Below, piece by piece: positions 35,591 to 45,118 of a stretch of 64,000 nucleotides of DNA. The stretch spans positions 248,001 to 312,000 of the forward strand of contig NZ_BAXA01000001.1 in the NCBI RefSeq assembly GCF_000698125.1, read 5' to 3'. The translations under genes were made by a program, and so were the position numbers. Under the pieces are notes generated by a model that saw only the letters and a list, made by a program, of their open reading frames with translations, did not search any database and was not told the DNA's origin. The stretch comes from Geomicrobium sp. JCM 19038 (lineage in GTDB: Bacteria; Bacillota; Bacilli; Bacillales; Marinococcaceae). The stretch's first letter is position 1; each line of letters starts with the position of its first letter.

Positions 35591-36250
35591 ATGTTCTAGC
35601 TTTACTTTCGCTAGCTTCAGCTCCAGCACTCGCATTGCTCACGTATTTCTACTTGCGAAATGATTACGGTTCAGCCAATTGGAAAAATATCATCCGGTCG
35701 TTCGTGACGGGGATGTTAATTGTATTTCCGATTATGGCAATTCAATTTGCACTAACTGAAGAAGGGGTGTTCACATCCCGTTTGTCTGACGTATTTGTTA
35801 AGACGGCGTTTATCGAAGAGTTTTTTAAATGGTTCTTCTTACTCGTTACGATGTATCGTTTCAAAACGTGGAGTGTTAAGTATGATGGTATTGTGTACAG
35901 TGTCGCACTTTCGTTAGGGTTTGCGACGCTAGAGAACTTTTTTTATTTGCTTTCAGAAGGCGTACATACGGCATTTGGCAGGGCTCTTTTCCCTGTAAGT
36001 GGACATGCGCTTTTCGGAGTGATTATGGGTTATTATTTAGGTAACGCACGTTATATGATTGATGGTAAGAAAAAAAAAATGGTTAGTTTACGCATTGCTT
36101 GTCCCTATTTTCTTGCATGGAACCTTTAACCTTATGTTAACCTATACACAAGACTGGATGGTCGGCATTATTATTTTATTTATGATTTTCTTGTGGTGGT
36201 TAGGGTTAAGTAAAGTAAAGAAAGCAAATGAAAATAGCAAATATGTATAG
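35587..36250 (+). CDS. prsW: Intramembrane protease PrsW, frameshifted at a poly-A tract
   Basis: Glutamic membrane protease that performs site-1 cleavage of anti-sigma factor RsiW in the sigma-W stress response. Seven or eight hydrophobic segments; catalytic motifs EEFFKW, TLENFFY and SGHALFGVIMGYY are intact. The frame breaks at a run of ten A (36070-36079). With nine A it reads GKKKKWLVYALLVPIFLHGTFN, restoring the last catalytic His segment (HGTFN) and a 220-residue protein like the B. subtilis enzyme (218). Sequencing error or slippage-prone tract. Confidence 0.9.
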
Positions 36251-36261
36251 GAGGTCGCTTC

Positions 36262-36426
36262 ATGACGACAGAAACGAGGTACCGCATAGTCATACGATGC
36301 CCGAAATGTGGAGAAAAGTATATTCTTCGTGGAAGACAAAAAGCCGAAGGTGAATATGAAACAGGATTTAAACGATGCATTTGCGGGAACGAAGATGATC
36401 TCGTCATTGAAGCCACTGCTGAATAA
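36262..36426 (+). CDS. Small zinc-ribbon protein
   Basis: 54 residues from ATG 36262 (RBS GGAGG). Four cysteines in CPKCGEKY and CICGNE form a probable zinc ribbon; the rest is charged. No family name recognised. Twelve bases after prsW, ahead of the SAM riboswitch. Real by RBS and the paired CxxC/CxC motifs. Confidence 0.7.
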   Translation: MTTETRYRIVIRCPKCGEKYILRGRQKAEGEYETGFKRCICGNEDDLVIEATAE

Positions 36427-36484
36427 TTGTGACTTGAAAGATGGACGATGATGCGTTATCGTATAAGAACCAACTATACATTAA

Positions 36485-36650
36485 AATATCTTATCAAGAG
36501 AGACTGAGGGATTCGGACCGAAGACGTCTCAGCAACCAGCTCCAAATGGAGTCAGGTGCTACATCCTACGGACGTAATCGTCCGAGAGATAAGAAACTAT
36601 ACACGTAAAGTGTCTTTTTCTATCTCTGAAGAAGGCACTTTTGTTTATTT
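36485..36650 (+). promoter_or_regulatory. SAM-I riboswitch (S-box) with terminator
   Basis: Contains the conserved S-box core: CTTATCAAGAGAGACTGAGG near 36488-36507, GACGTCTCAGCAACCAGCT, AGTCAGGTGCTACATCCTAC and the closing GAGAGATAAG by 36595. A 14-bp stem with two G-U pairs (36607-36620 with 36628-36641) followed by T-rich sequence is the expression-platform terminator. With S-adenosylmethionine bound, transcription of metI-yitJ should stop here. Confidence 0.95.
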
Positions 36651-36673
36651 GTAAGGACTTGGAGGGATCAATA

Positions 36674-37782
36674 GTGGAGAAGCAACGATTTACTACAGAA
36701 ACGAAACTTGTACAAACGGGTAATCGAAGCGATGAACGCACAGGTGCCGTGAATGCACCAATCTATATGAGCACTGCCTATCGTCATTCAGGAGTTGGTG
36801 AGACGACAGGATATGATTACGCAAGAACAGGGAATCCTACTCGTGAGATTTTAGAAGATAGCATTGCAGACCTTGAAGGTGGAATTCGGGGATTTGCCTG
36901 TAGTTCTGGGATGGCGGCAATTCAAGCAGTGTTGTCATTATTTGAGTCTGGTGATGAGATTGTTGCATCGTTAGATTTGTATGGAGTACGTACCGTCTGT
37001 TTAATGAATATTGGCCAAAGTGGGGCGTTGGTGTCCAGTATGGGGACCCTCGTGATCTAGAAACGTTTGAAGCGTTAATCGGACCACAAACGAAAGCGTT
37101 GTTTATTGAAACCCCAACCAATCCACAAATGCAAGAGGCGGATATTTTAGAACTTTCTGATGTTGCGAAACGACATAATCTTTTGCTTATTGTAGACAAT
37201 ACATTTTACACGCCGCTCATTCAACAGCCACTAAAAGAAGGTGCGCACATTGTCATTCATAGTGCTACGAAATATTTAGGTGGTCACAATGATTTAGTTG
37301 CAGGACTCATTGCGACGAATGACGAAACGATTGCTGAAAAGCTTTTTAACATTCAAAACGGAATAGGAATGACGCTCGGTGCTTTTGACTCCTGGCTGCT
37401 CGTTCGTGGGATGAAAACACTCGCACTACGCATGAAAAAACACGAAGAAAATGCACGAAGTGTCTCGCAGTTCCTAGCAGAGCACAGTCTAATCAAGGAA
37501 GTTCTTTACCCCGGGCGAGGCGGGATGTTGTCTTTTCGAGTCACATCAAGTGACCTCGTAGACCCGGTGCTTCGTAAGTTGCAACTTATTACATTCGCAG
37601 AGAGTCTCGGTGGGGTAGAGAGTTTAATGACTTATCCTTCAGTGCAAACACATGCGGACGTTCCAAAAGAAGTACGACAACAAATTGGTATAGACGACTG
37701 TTTGATGAGGATGTCATGTGGCATTGAAAATGCAGAAGATTTAATCGAAGATTTACGACAAGCTTTTCAAGTAGAGAGATGA
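36674..37782 (+). CDS. metI: Cystathionine gamma-synthase / O-acetylhomoserine thiolyase MetI, frameshifted
   Basis: PLP enzyme of methionine synthesis joining activated homoserine with cysteine or sulfide. Start GTG 36674 seven bases after GGAGGG. N-terminal TKLVQTGNRSDERTGAVN and YDYARTGNPTREILE match MetI; PLP Lys lies in HSATKYLGGHNDLVAG. At about 36984-36987 the frame breaks in GGAGTACGTACC; homologues read D-L-Y-G-G-T-Y-R, which needs GGAGGT. Adding a G restores 369 residues (B. subtilis 373). Under the SAM riboswitch, 14 bases before yitJ. Confidence 0.93.
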
Positions 37783-37796
37783 TTGGAGGAGTTTAG

Positions 37797-39629
37797 ATGA
37801 GCTTTTTAGAGAGGCTAAAGGAAACGGTCTTAATTGGTGACGGCGCAATGGGAACATTGTTGTATAGCCGGGATATAACAGGATCGATTGAACAAGCAAA
37901 CCTATACGCTCCAGAACTCGTGTATGAAGCTCATCTTGAGTATGTTCAAGCGGGTGCTGATATTATTCAAAGCAATACGTACGCTGCCAATCGCATTAAG
38001 TTAGACACGTACGGGCTTGATCTTCAAGTGGCAAAAATTAATAAAGAAGGAATGAAGCTTGCGAAAAAAGCAGCAGCTTTAAAGCCGAACGTCTATGTGG
38101 CAGCTACAGTCGGTGGAATTAAAGACGGGAGAACGAGTGATTGGACAGACGACCAAATTGATGAAACGGTGACTGAACAAATTGTTGCGCTGTTAAGTGA
38201 GAATCCAGATGTCGTTTTACTTGAAACGTACTACGATTTATATGAACTCATTCGCGCAGTTCGCATCGTTCGAAATCATCATCACTCAATCCCGATTATC
38301 GCCAATGTCTCGTTAGGGGACATTGGTGTGTTGCACGGTGGCATTACGTTAACAGAAGCACTAAAGCGTCTTAAAAAAGAGGGAGTAAACGTAGTTGGCG
38401 TAAATTGCCGAATGGGTCCTGCTCAAACTATAACCTCATTAAAAGAAACTGAAATTCCAGAAGGTTTGTTTTTATCTGCGTACCCAAACGCAAGTTTGCC
38501 AGGGATTCGAGACGGTAGGCTCGTTTATCAATCGAATCCTAATTATTTTAAAGCACAAGCGTCCTCTTTTCGCGAGTTAGGCATTAATATTATTGGTGGG
38601 TGTTGTGGGACGACGCCAGAACATATTCGTGGCTTAAAGGAGCGTTTGAAAGGACTAGCACCTTTAGAGAAACGAACAGTAGTCATCGAGGAAGCAACTG
38701 ACGAGCAAGTAGAAGCAAATGAATCGAATCAACAAGTGTACGATGCGAATGTCATCGTTGAACTCGATCCTCCTAAATCACTTTCAAAGATGCCAGTTTT
38801 CTTAAAAGGGGCAGAAGCGTTAGTGAATGCAGGTGCGGACAGCATTACTCTCGCTGATAATTCACTTGCAACGTCACGAGTAGACAATGTTGCAGCTGCA
38901 ACACTCATTCAACAAAAGACACAAGCATCACCGCTCGTTCATATCGCTTGTCGCGATCGTAACTTAATTGGTATGCAATCTCATTTGCTTGGATTACACA
39001 CACTCGGTGTAAAAGAGGTGCTTGCAATTACAGGGGACCCTACGAAAGTTGGCGACTTTCCAGGTGCAAGTTCTGTCTACGATCTAACATCCTTTGATTT
39101 AATTGCAATGTTAAAAGGGATGAATGAAGGCTACTCCTATTCGGGACGTCCTCTCGGTGTGAAAACGTCATTTACGGTTGGGGCAGCGTTTAATCCGAAT
39201 GTATCGAATCTTGAAAAAGCAATTAAACGATTAGAGAAGAAAATAGCAGCAGGTGCAGATTTTATTATGACGCAGCCGATGTATGACAAAGAGCAGATTA
39301 AACGGCTAAAAGACTATACGAAACATCTGTCGATTCCAATATTCATTGGTGTTATGCCACTTGTGAACGAACGGAATGCGGAGTTTCTTCATAATGAAGT
39401 TCCTGGAATATCCCTTAGTGACACTGTACGCTCCCGTATGCAAAAAACGCATGGTGATCCCCAAAAAGGAGAAGAAGAAGGTCTTCGAATTGCTGAAGAG
39501 TTACAACAAACGTGTATAGAACTTTTTGGTAAGGTGTATATCGTGACACCGTTTCTTAAATACCATATGTCTACAGCGCTAGTAGAACATGCAAGATCAC
39601 TTATTAAAACGTCGTCAGTCATGACGTAA
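37797..39629 (+). CDS. yitJ: Bifunctional homocysteine S-methyltransferase / methylenetetrahydrofolate reductase
   Basis: 610 residues. The N-terminal Cys-zinc methyltransferase domain (about 1-300) starts LIGDGAMGTLLYSRDI and contains VNCRMGP and GGCCGTTPEHI, supplying the zinc cysteines. The C-terminal MTHFR-like domain (about 320-605) contains FIMTQPMYD and IFIGVMPL. Together they deliver the methyl group of 5,10-methylene-THF to homocysteine. In B. subtilis this is also an S-box gene. RBS TGGAGGAG before ATG 37797; a terminator follows. Confidence 0.95.
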   Translation: MSFLERLKETVLIGDGAMGTLLYSRDITGSIEQANLYAPELVYEAHLEYVQAGADIIQSNTYAANRIKLDTYGLDLQVAKINKEGMKLAKKAAALKPNVYVAATVGGIKDGRTSDWTDDQIDETVTEQIVALLSENPDVVLLETYYDLYELIRAVRIVRNHHHSIPIIANVSLGDIGVLHGGITLTEALKRLKKEGVNVVGVNCRMGPAQTITSLKETEIPEGLFLSAYPNASLPGIRDGRLVYQSNPNYFKAQASSFRELGINIIGGCCGTTPEHIRGLKERLKGLAPLEKRTVVIEEATDEQVEANESNQQVYDANVIVELDPPKSLSKMPVFLKGAEALVNAGADSITLADNSLATSRVDNVAAATLIQQKTQASPLVHIACRDRNLIGMQSHLLGLHTLGVKEVLAITGDPTKVGDFPGASSVYDLTSFDLIAMLKGMNEGYSYSGRPLGVKTSFTVGAAFNPNVSNLEKAIKRLEKKIAAGADFIMTQPMYDKEQIKRLKDYTKHLSIPIFIGVMPLVNERNAEFLHNEVPGISLSDTVRSRMQKTHGDPQKGEEEGLRIAEELQQTCIELFGKVYIVTPFLKYHMSTALVEHARSLIKTSSVMT

Positions 39630-39674
39630 CACGTGTAAATGCACATGATTTATATCGATAGGTTTCTTCTTATG

Positions 39675-39707
39675 AACAACTGTACTTTTGTACGGTTGTT
39701 TTTTTAT
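39675..39707 (+). terminator. Intrinsic terminator after yitJ
   Basis: AACAACTGTA pairs with TACGGTTGTT (one G-U), 6-base loop, then seven T. Confidence 0.85.
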
Positions 39708-39737
39708 GAATAAAATTCTCCATAGATTTGAAAACTA
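39708..39737 (+). promoter_or_regulatory. Weak sigma-G-like promoter of sleB
   Basis: GAATA at 39708-39712 fits the GHATR -35 fully and after 18 bases AAAACTA fits the -10 at 5 of 7. sleB is sigma-G controlled in B. subtilis. The match is weak. Confidence 0.3.
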
Positions 39738-39782
39738 ACACCATCATATAAAAAGTTTCAAAGTAAAAGGAGGAATTCATTG

Positions 39783-40841
39783 ATGTTGAAATCTGCAAAA
39801 ATACTAAGCATTTCCGCGTTAACTGCAACACTTTTGCTCTCAATTCCTCAGACGAGTGAAGCCTTTAGTGATCAAGTGATCCAAAAAGGAGCAACTGGAG
39901 ATGACGTTGTAGAACTTCAAGCTAGACTTCAATACATTGGCTATTACACCGATACAATTGACGGTGTATTCGGATGGGGAACGTATTGGAGTGTACAAGA
40001 ATATCAAGAAGCATTCGGGATGGAAGTTGACGGTCTCGTTGGAGATGATTTGAAAGCGAGATTAAATAAAACGACAAACTACGATGAACAGTTTGTGCAT
40101 GAAGCGTTAGAAAACGGCCGTAAGTTCACCCATTACGGAACAACGCCACTAGAAATTCAAAAAGGACCAAAAGGAAGTAAAGGTGGCGGCACAACTAGTG
40201 GACAATCTGGCCAACCTTCAAATCAAGAAGGAGCGAGTGGTGGCGGTGGAACGCCAAGTAATGAAGGCCAACCGCCAGCACAATCTGGACAAGGACAAAA
40301 TCAAGGACAAAATCAAGGACAAGGACAAGGACAAGGACAAGGTCAAGGACAAGGTCAAGGACAAGGTCAAGGTCAAGGTCAACCAGAAGCAGCACCTGAA
40401 CAACAACCAGATACAGGTGGAGAAGTGCCTGAAGAACAGAACAATGAGGCCAACATTCAAAAAGCAACAAACGTACCAGATGGGTTTTCTGAAAACGATA
40501 TTCAGATTATGTCAAATGCGGTTTATGGTGAGGCGCGTGGAGAACCTTATGTCGGTCAAGTAGCTGTTGCAGCGGTAATTATTAATCGGATGAACGATTC
40601 GGAGTTTCCGAATACCGCAAGCGGTGTCATCTTTGAACCAAGAGCGTTTACAGCGGTCGCAGACGGTCAAATCTATTTAACGCCAGATGAAACAGCCAGA
40701 AAAGCTGTGCTTGATGCGATTAACGGTCAAGACCCGTCTAATGGTGCGACGTATTATTATAATCCAGTAACGGCAACGTCTGGGTGGATTTTCGGACGAC
40801 CGACAATTACCCAAATCGGTAAGCATGTGTTTGCAAATTAA
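39783..40841 (+). CDS. sleB: Spore cortex-lytic enzyme SleB
   Basis: Germination-specific lytic transglycosylase stored in the dormant spore. 352 residues from ATG 39783; TTG 39780 is an alternative. Signal peptide about 1-27; peptidoglycan-binding domain about 32-85 (KGATGDDVVELQARLQYIGYY); a long low-complexity linker with alternating Gly-Gln; catalytic domain from about 235 with the catalytic Glu in VYGEARGEP and PRAFTAV, ending ITQIGKHVFAN. The linker is longer and more repetitive than usual. Paired with ypeB. Confidence 0.95.
   Translation: MLKSAKILSISALTATLLLSIPQTSEAFSDQVIQKGATGDDVVELQARLQYIGYYTDTIDGVFGWGTYWSVQEYQEAFGMEVDGLVGDDLKARLNKTTNYDEQFVHEALENGRKFTHYGTTPLEIQKGPKGSKGGGTTSGQSGQPSNQEGASGGGGTPSNEGQPPAQSGQGQNQGQNQGQGQGQGQGQGQGQGQGQGQGQPEAAPEQQPDTGGEVPEEQNNEANIQKATNVPDGFSENDIQIMSNAVYGEARGEPYVGQVAVAAVIINRMNDSEFPNTASGVIFEPRAFTAVADGQIYLTPDETARKAVLDAINGQDPSNGATYYYNPVTATSGWIFGRPTITQIGKHVFAN
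40287..40382 (+). repeat. Hexanucleotide repeat in the SleB linker
   Basis: About sixteen tandem GGACAA, GGTCAA or AATCAA units coding for alternating Gly-Gln (Asn-Gln in two). Perfect enough to mutate by slippage in steps of six bases, which keeps frame. Confidence 0.85.
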
Positions 40842-40859
40842 GTTAAAGGAGGGACCACG

Positions 40860-42217
40860 ATGTTTCGAGCGATAACCATTGCAGTATTGTCAGTAGCATT
40901 ACTCGGTACTGGAATCTTTGCATATCAAACGCATCAAGAAAAAGAAGCTTTGGCAATTAGTCATGAAAACAACTATCAGCGCGCCTTCCACCAATTGTCT
41001 TACCACATGGATCAATTAGAAGATGAATTAGGTGCATCGTTAGCAACGAACGGTGTGAGTCAATTTTCAGGTTCTCTTGCAGAGGTTTGGAGAATATCTT
41101 CATTAGCCACAATGAGATGGGAGAACTGCCACTCGGTATGATTCCTGCGAAAGAAACGGATCAATACTTAGCCAACGTTGCGGAATTCTCGTATGAGACA
41201 GCTGTACGTGATCGTGATGAAGAGCCGTTAACTGATGAAGAATATGACAAACTCGAGAACTTCTACAGTCAAGCGAAAGAAATTAAGCATGATCTTCGCA
41301 CGGTGCAAGCACAAGCGTTGAACAACGATTTTCGTTGGTCTGACGTAGAACGAGATTTAATGAGTGAGCAAAACCCTGGCGAAGGGACAATGGTTTCGTC
41401 ATTCAAATCGATTGATCAAAAAGCAAAAGGTTTCTCAGAAAACAATTGGAACGATGATGCTGGCTTTTCATTAGATGTAAATAAACGACTAGCGAAAGTA
41501 GTCAAAGATAAAGAGGAGTTATCAGAAGAAGAAATTATAAAAAAGGCGAAGGCTTTTTTAGATCTTCCTAATACTGTTGATGCGAAGGCAGAAAAATTAG
41601 GTGAAGGAATGCCATACAAAGGCTACCAAGTCGTTATTGAAGATTCTGATGGCGAACGCAACTATATGATTGATATGACTGAACGGGGCGGTTTACCGGT
41701 TTGGGCATTGCAATCAAGAGATATCACTGAACCGAAAATCGGATTGAATGAAGCGTCAGAGAGAGCAAAAGAATTTTTAGAGGATAAAGGTATTACTGAC
41801 GTTCAACTCGTAGATAGTAAGCAATACGATACGATTGGTACGTTCCAGTTTGTACCTGTAAAAGACGATGTTCGTCTTTATCCAGATGCGCTCATCGTTG
41901 AAATTGCGCTAGATGATGGTGACCTTGTCGGTTTTAAAGGTGCCAATTACTTTGCAAATCATCGCGAACGCCATGACTTAAGTCCAGCGCTAACACTTGA
42001 CGATGCACTGGATGAATTGCACCCGAACTTAAAGTCTAGAGAAGAGCATTTAGCTGTTATTGAAAATCAAAACGGTGACGAAGTACTAACCTACGAAATC
42101 TTTGCAACGATGAATGGTGATACGTATCGCATTTATTTAAATGCAGACACAGGTTTTGAAGAAGAAGTGAAACGAATGCAAGAAGCAGAACCAGTGTACG
42201 ATGTTGATGTTATTTAA
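40860..42217 (+). CDS. ypeB: Germination protein YpeB, frameshifted
   Basis: Protein required for assembly and stability of SleB in spores. N-terminal membrane helix (about 3-22), a helical region, then three PepSY domains (KKAKAFLDLPN, SERAKEFLEDKGITDVQ, LDDALDELHPNLKSRE). The frame breaks at about 41107 (TTAGCCACAATG): homologues need A-H-N-E-M-G, that is CCC instead of CC. Corrected length 452 residues, like B. subtilis YpeB (450). RBS AAAGGAGGG 10 bases before ATG 40860; the downstream ORF at 41087 is not a separate gene. Confidence 0.93.
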
Positions 42218-42220
42218 ATA

Positions 42221-42266
42221 AAAGATCGCCGGCAGGTGTGGCACCCATCTGCTGGCGATCTTTTTA
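42221..42266 (+). terminator. Intrinsic terminator after ypeB
   Basis: 18-bp stem (42221-42238 with 42246-42263, two G-U pairs) followed by five T. Strong. Confidence 0.9.
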
Positions 42267-42273
42267 TTGTCTC

Positions 42274-42302
42274 TTGACAACATCTAAAAACAAGAATAGG
42301 AT
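42274..42302 (+). promoter_or_regulatory. Sigma-A promoter of the YeeE/YedE gene
   Basis: TTGACA at 42274-42279, 17-base spacer, TAGGAT at 42297-42302. Perfect -35 and 4 of 6 -10, 48 bases before the start codon. Confidence 0.6.
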
Positions 42303-42349
42303 ATAGATTATCATTCCTGACTAAACGAATAAGATTTAGAGGTGATCCC

Positions 42350-43597
42350 TTGTCTAGTTATGTTCAACCCGTGTCCGAACAACAATCGGTCGTCAAACAA
42401 ACGTTAGGACTCAAGCGTCCTCAACTTAATTTAGTAACCGTTGGACTTATAGCTTCAATTTTATTAGCCATTTATTTACTCTTTACACAACATTTTGTCC
42501 AGCCTATTTTACTCATTATTGGTATTTTACTCGGCTATACATTATTTCATGCCCGCTTCGGCTTTACGAGCGCCTTTCGAAGGTTAGCGTCTGTTGGGAA
42601 CGGTCAAGCCGTTCGAGCACACATGCTTATGTTGGCAGTTGCGGTCACATTCTTTGCACCGATTTTAGCGACAGGCTTTACCTTTTTTGGAGGCGAAGCA
42701 ACAGGCAACATTTCACCAGTTGGTGTTAGCTTAATTATCGGGGCATTTATGTTTGGAATTGGTATGCAACTCGGTGGTGGGTGTGCGTCAGGAACACTTT
42801 ACGCCGTTGGTGGTGGACGTTCTGTAATGTTCATTACTTTGCTATTTTTCATTATCGGATCTACGATTGGTGCAGCGCACTTTAACTTTTGGATGGAAGA
42901 CATGCCTGCGTTTGAACCATTTTCATTAGCCACATCTACTGGGCTAGGTTATGGAGGCGCATGGATGGTCTCGCTAATCATTTTCGCGGTGATTGCATTA
43001 ATTACAGTCCTGATCGAAAAGAAGAAAAACCCACCGAAGCTTGCGGAAGTTCCTTCTGAACGAGGATGGAAACGAATATTTAGAGGGTCTTGGCCGCTGT
43101 TTGCGGCAGCAATCGTGTTAGCAGTACTAAACGCGATTACACTACTCGTTCGTGAAACACCATGGGGCGTCACGTATGCCTTTACGTTGTGGGGATCTAA
43201 AGCTGCTCAATTTTTAGGTTTCGATGTTGAGAGTTGGGGTTTTTGGCAAGGAGATACTGCAGCATTAAATGCTTCAATTTTTGCGGACACAACTTCTGTG
43301 CTTAACTTTGGCGTTATTCTTGGTGCATTTTTAGCATCAGCTGCTGGTGGTTTGTTTAAGTTTAGCAAGATTACAAAAGGAAACGCGCTTGCGTCTGTTA
43401 TTGGTGGTTTAATGATGGGCTATGGTGCACGTTTAGCATTTGGATGTAACATCGGTGCTTATTTCAGTGGGATTGCTTCGTTTAGTGCTCACGGTTACAT
43501 TTGGGGAATTATGGCGCTAGGCGGAACGTTCCTTGCACTCTATCTACGGCCTTTATTTGGTCTAAGTGTTCCTAAACAAAACGATAGTTTCTGCTAA
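42350..43597 (+). CDS. YeeE/YedE-family sulfur-compound transporter
   Basis: 415 residues from TTG 42350 (RBS GAGGTGA). About nine to twelve membrane helices. Two conserved cysteine motifs typical of thiosulfate-uptake protein TsuA and relatives are present: GGGCASGTLYAVGGG and AFGCNIGAYFSG. Likely imports thiosulfate or a related sulfur compound. No partner TusA-like gene is adjacent. It is flanked by its own promoter and terminator between ypeB and cmk, a position where the usual gene order has nothing, so it looks like an insertion in this lineage. Confidence 0.85.
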   Translation: MSSYVQPVSEQQSVVKQTLGLKRPQLNLVTVGLIASILLAIYLLFTQHFVQPILLIIGILLGYTLFHARFGFTSAFRRLASVGNGQAVRAHMLMLAVAVTFFAPILATGFTFFGGEATGNISPVGVSLIIGAFMFGIGMQLGGGCASGTLYAVGGGRSVMFITLLFFIIGSTIGAAHFNFWMEDMPAFEPFSLATSTGLGYGGAWMVSLIIFAVIALITVLIEKKKNPPKLAEVPSERGWKRIFRGSWPLFAAAIVLAVLNAITLLVRETPWGVTYAFTLWGSKAAQFLGFDVESWGFWQGDTAALNASIFADTTSVLNFGVILGAFLASAAGGLFKFSKITKGNALASVIGGLMMGYGARLAFGCNIGAYFSGIASFSAHGYIWGIMALGGTFLALYLRPLFGLSVPKQNDSFC

Positions 43598-43599
43598 TT

Positions 43600-43645
43600 A
43601 CAGTGGTTTGCTTCACGACATGTCGAAGCAAACCACTGTTTTTTG
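43600..43645 (+). terminator. Intrinsic terminator after the transporter
   Basis: Perfect 15-bp stem, 43600-43614 with 43625-43639, then six T. Confidence 0.9.
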
Positions 43646-43719
43646 TAGGAAAACTTTCCATTTGATTTCTTGACTAGAATTGTTTTCAGTTCTTTATTAT
43701 GATAAGATTTAGGCACTGA

Positions 43720-44424
<705 letters not shown>

Positions 44425-44435
<11 letters not shown>

Positions 44436-45003
44436 AATTGGTCAATTTCTTTGTCGAATTGTACTTTCAGGGGTTTTTTTCGCGAAGATACAGGGAAAGG
44501 AACATATACCGAGTGATGGACCAGTTATTATATGTTCCAACCATAAAAGCAATTGGGACCCACCATTTCTAGGTTCTTACATTAAGCGTCCATTACGTTT
44601 TATGGCGAAAGAAGAACTGTTTGAAAAGAAGTTTATCGGTGGTCTTCTAAGAAGGCTTGGAGCATTTCCAGTGAAGCGTGGTTCTGGAGATCGTCAGTCA
44701 TTAAAGACAGGTATTAACCACTTGAAAAATGGCGAGATGATGCTCTTGTTCCCAGAAGGGAACAGAAGTAAAGACGATCAACTTGGTGAAGGATTAGCAG
44801 GCGCTGGTTTTTTTGCACTTAGAACAGAAGCGGTAGTCGTACCTGCATATGTGAAAGGCTGGTACAAGCCATTTAAAGGTGTACAATTAACTTACGGCAA
44901 GCCTATTCCTATGGATGACCTTCGTGAATCGAAAGCCAGTTCAAGGGAAGCCACTGAACGAATCATGGAGCACATCCGGCAACTCAGAGATGACATTGAG
45001 TAA
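44425..45003 (+). CDS. plsC: 1-acyl-sn-glycerol-3-phosphate acyltransferase
   Basis: Makes phosphatidic acid from lysophosphatidic acid. 192 residues from ATG 44425, overlapping the cmk stop; TTG 44416 is in frame but too near the RBS. The acyltransferase motifs are NHKSNWDPPFLG (HxxxxD) and FPEGNRSKDD. N-terminal hydrophobic helix about 5-18. Between cmk and the S1-like gene. Confidence 0.93.
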
Positions 45004-45118
45004 GTAGCACGAATCGATTGTCTGCAACATTCTTCTAAACAAATGAAGAATTTTGTATATATAAAGTTCTTGATGACTACGAAAGATGTTTTTAAAGGGA
45101 AGTAAGGAGGCAAATGAC

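Noticed and set aside
40287-40382. Direct repeats that might suggest a CRISPR or satellite
   Set aside because: Six-base unit without spacers, inside a coding frame.
40183-40563. Long overlapping frames on both strands through the SleB linker
   Set aside because: They arise from the hexanucleotide repeat, encode low-complexity Lys-Asp or Leu-Val strings and lack RBSs.
41087-42217. Separate gene starting inside ypeB
   Set aside because: It is the second part of ypeB after a one-base deletion.
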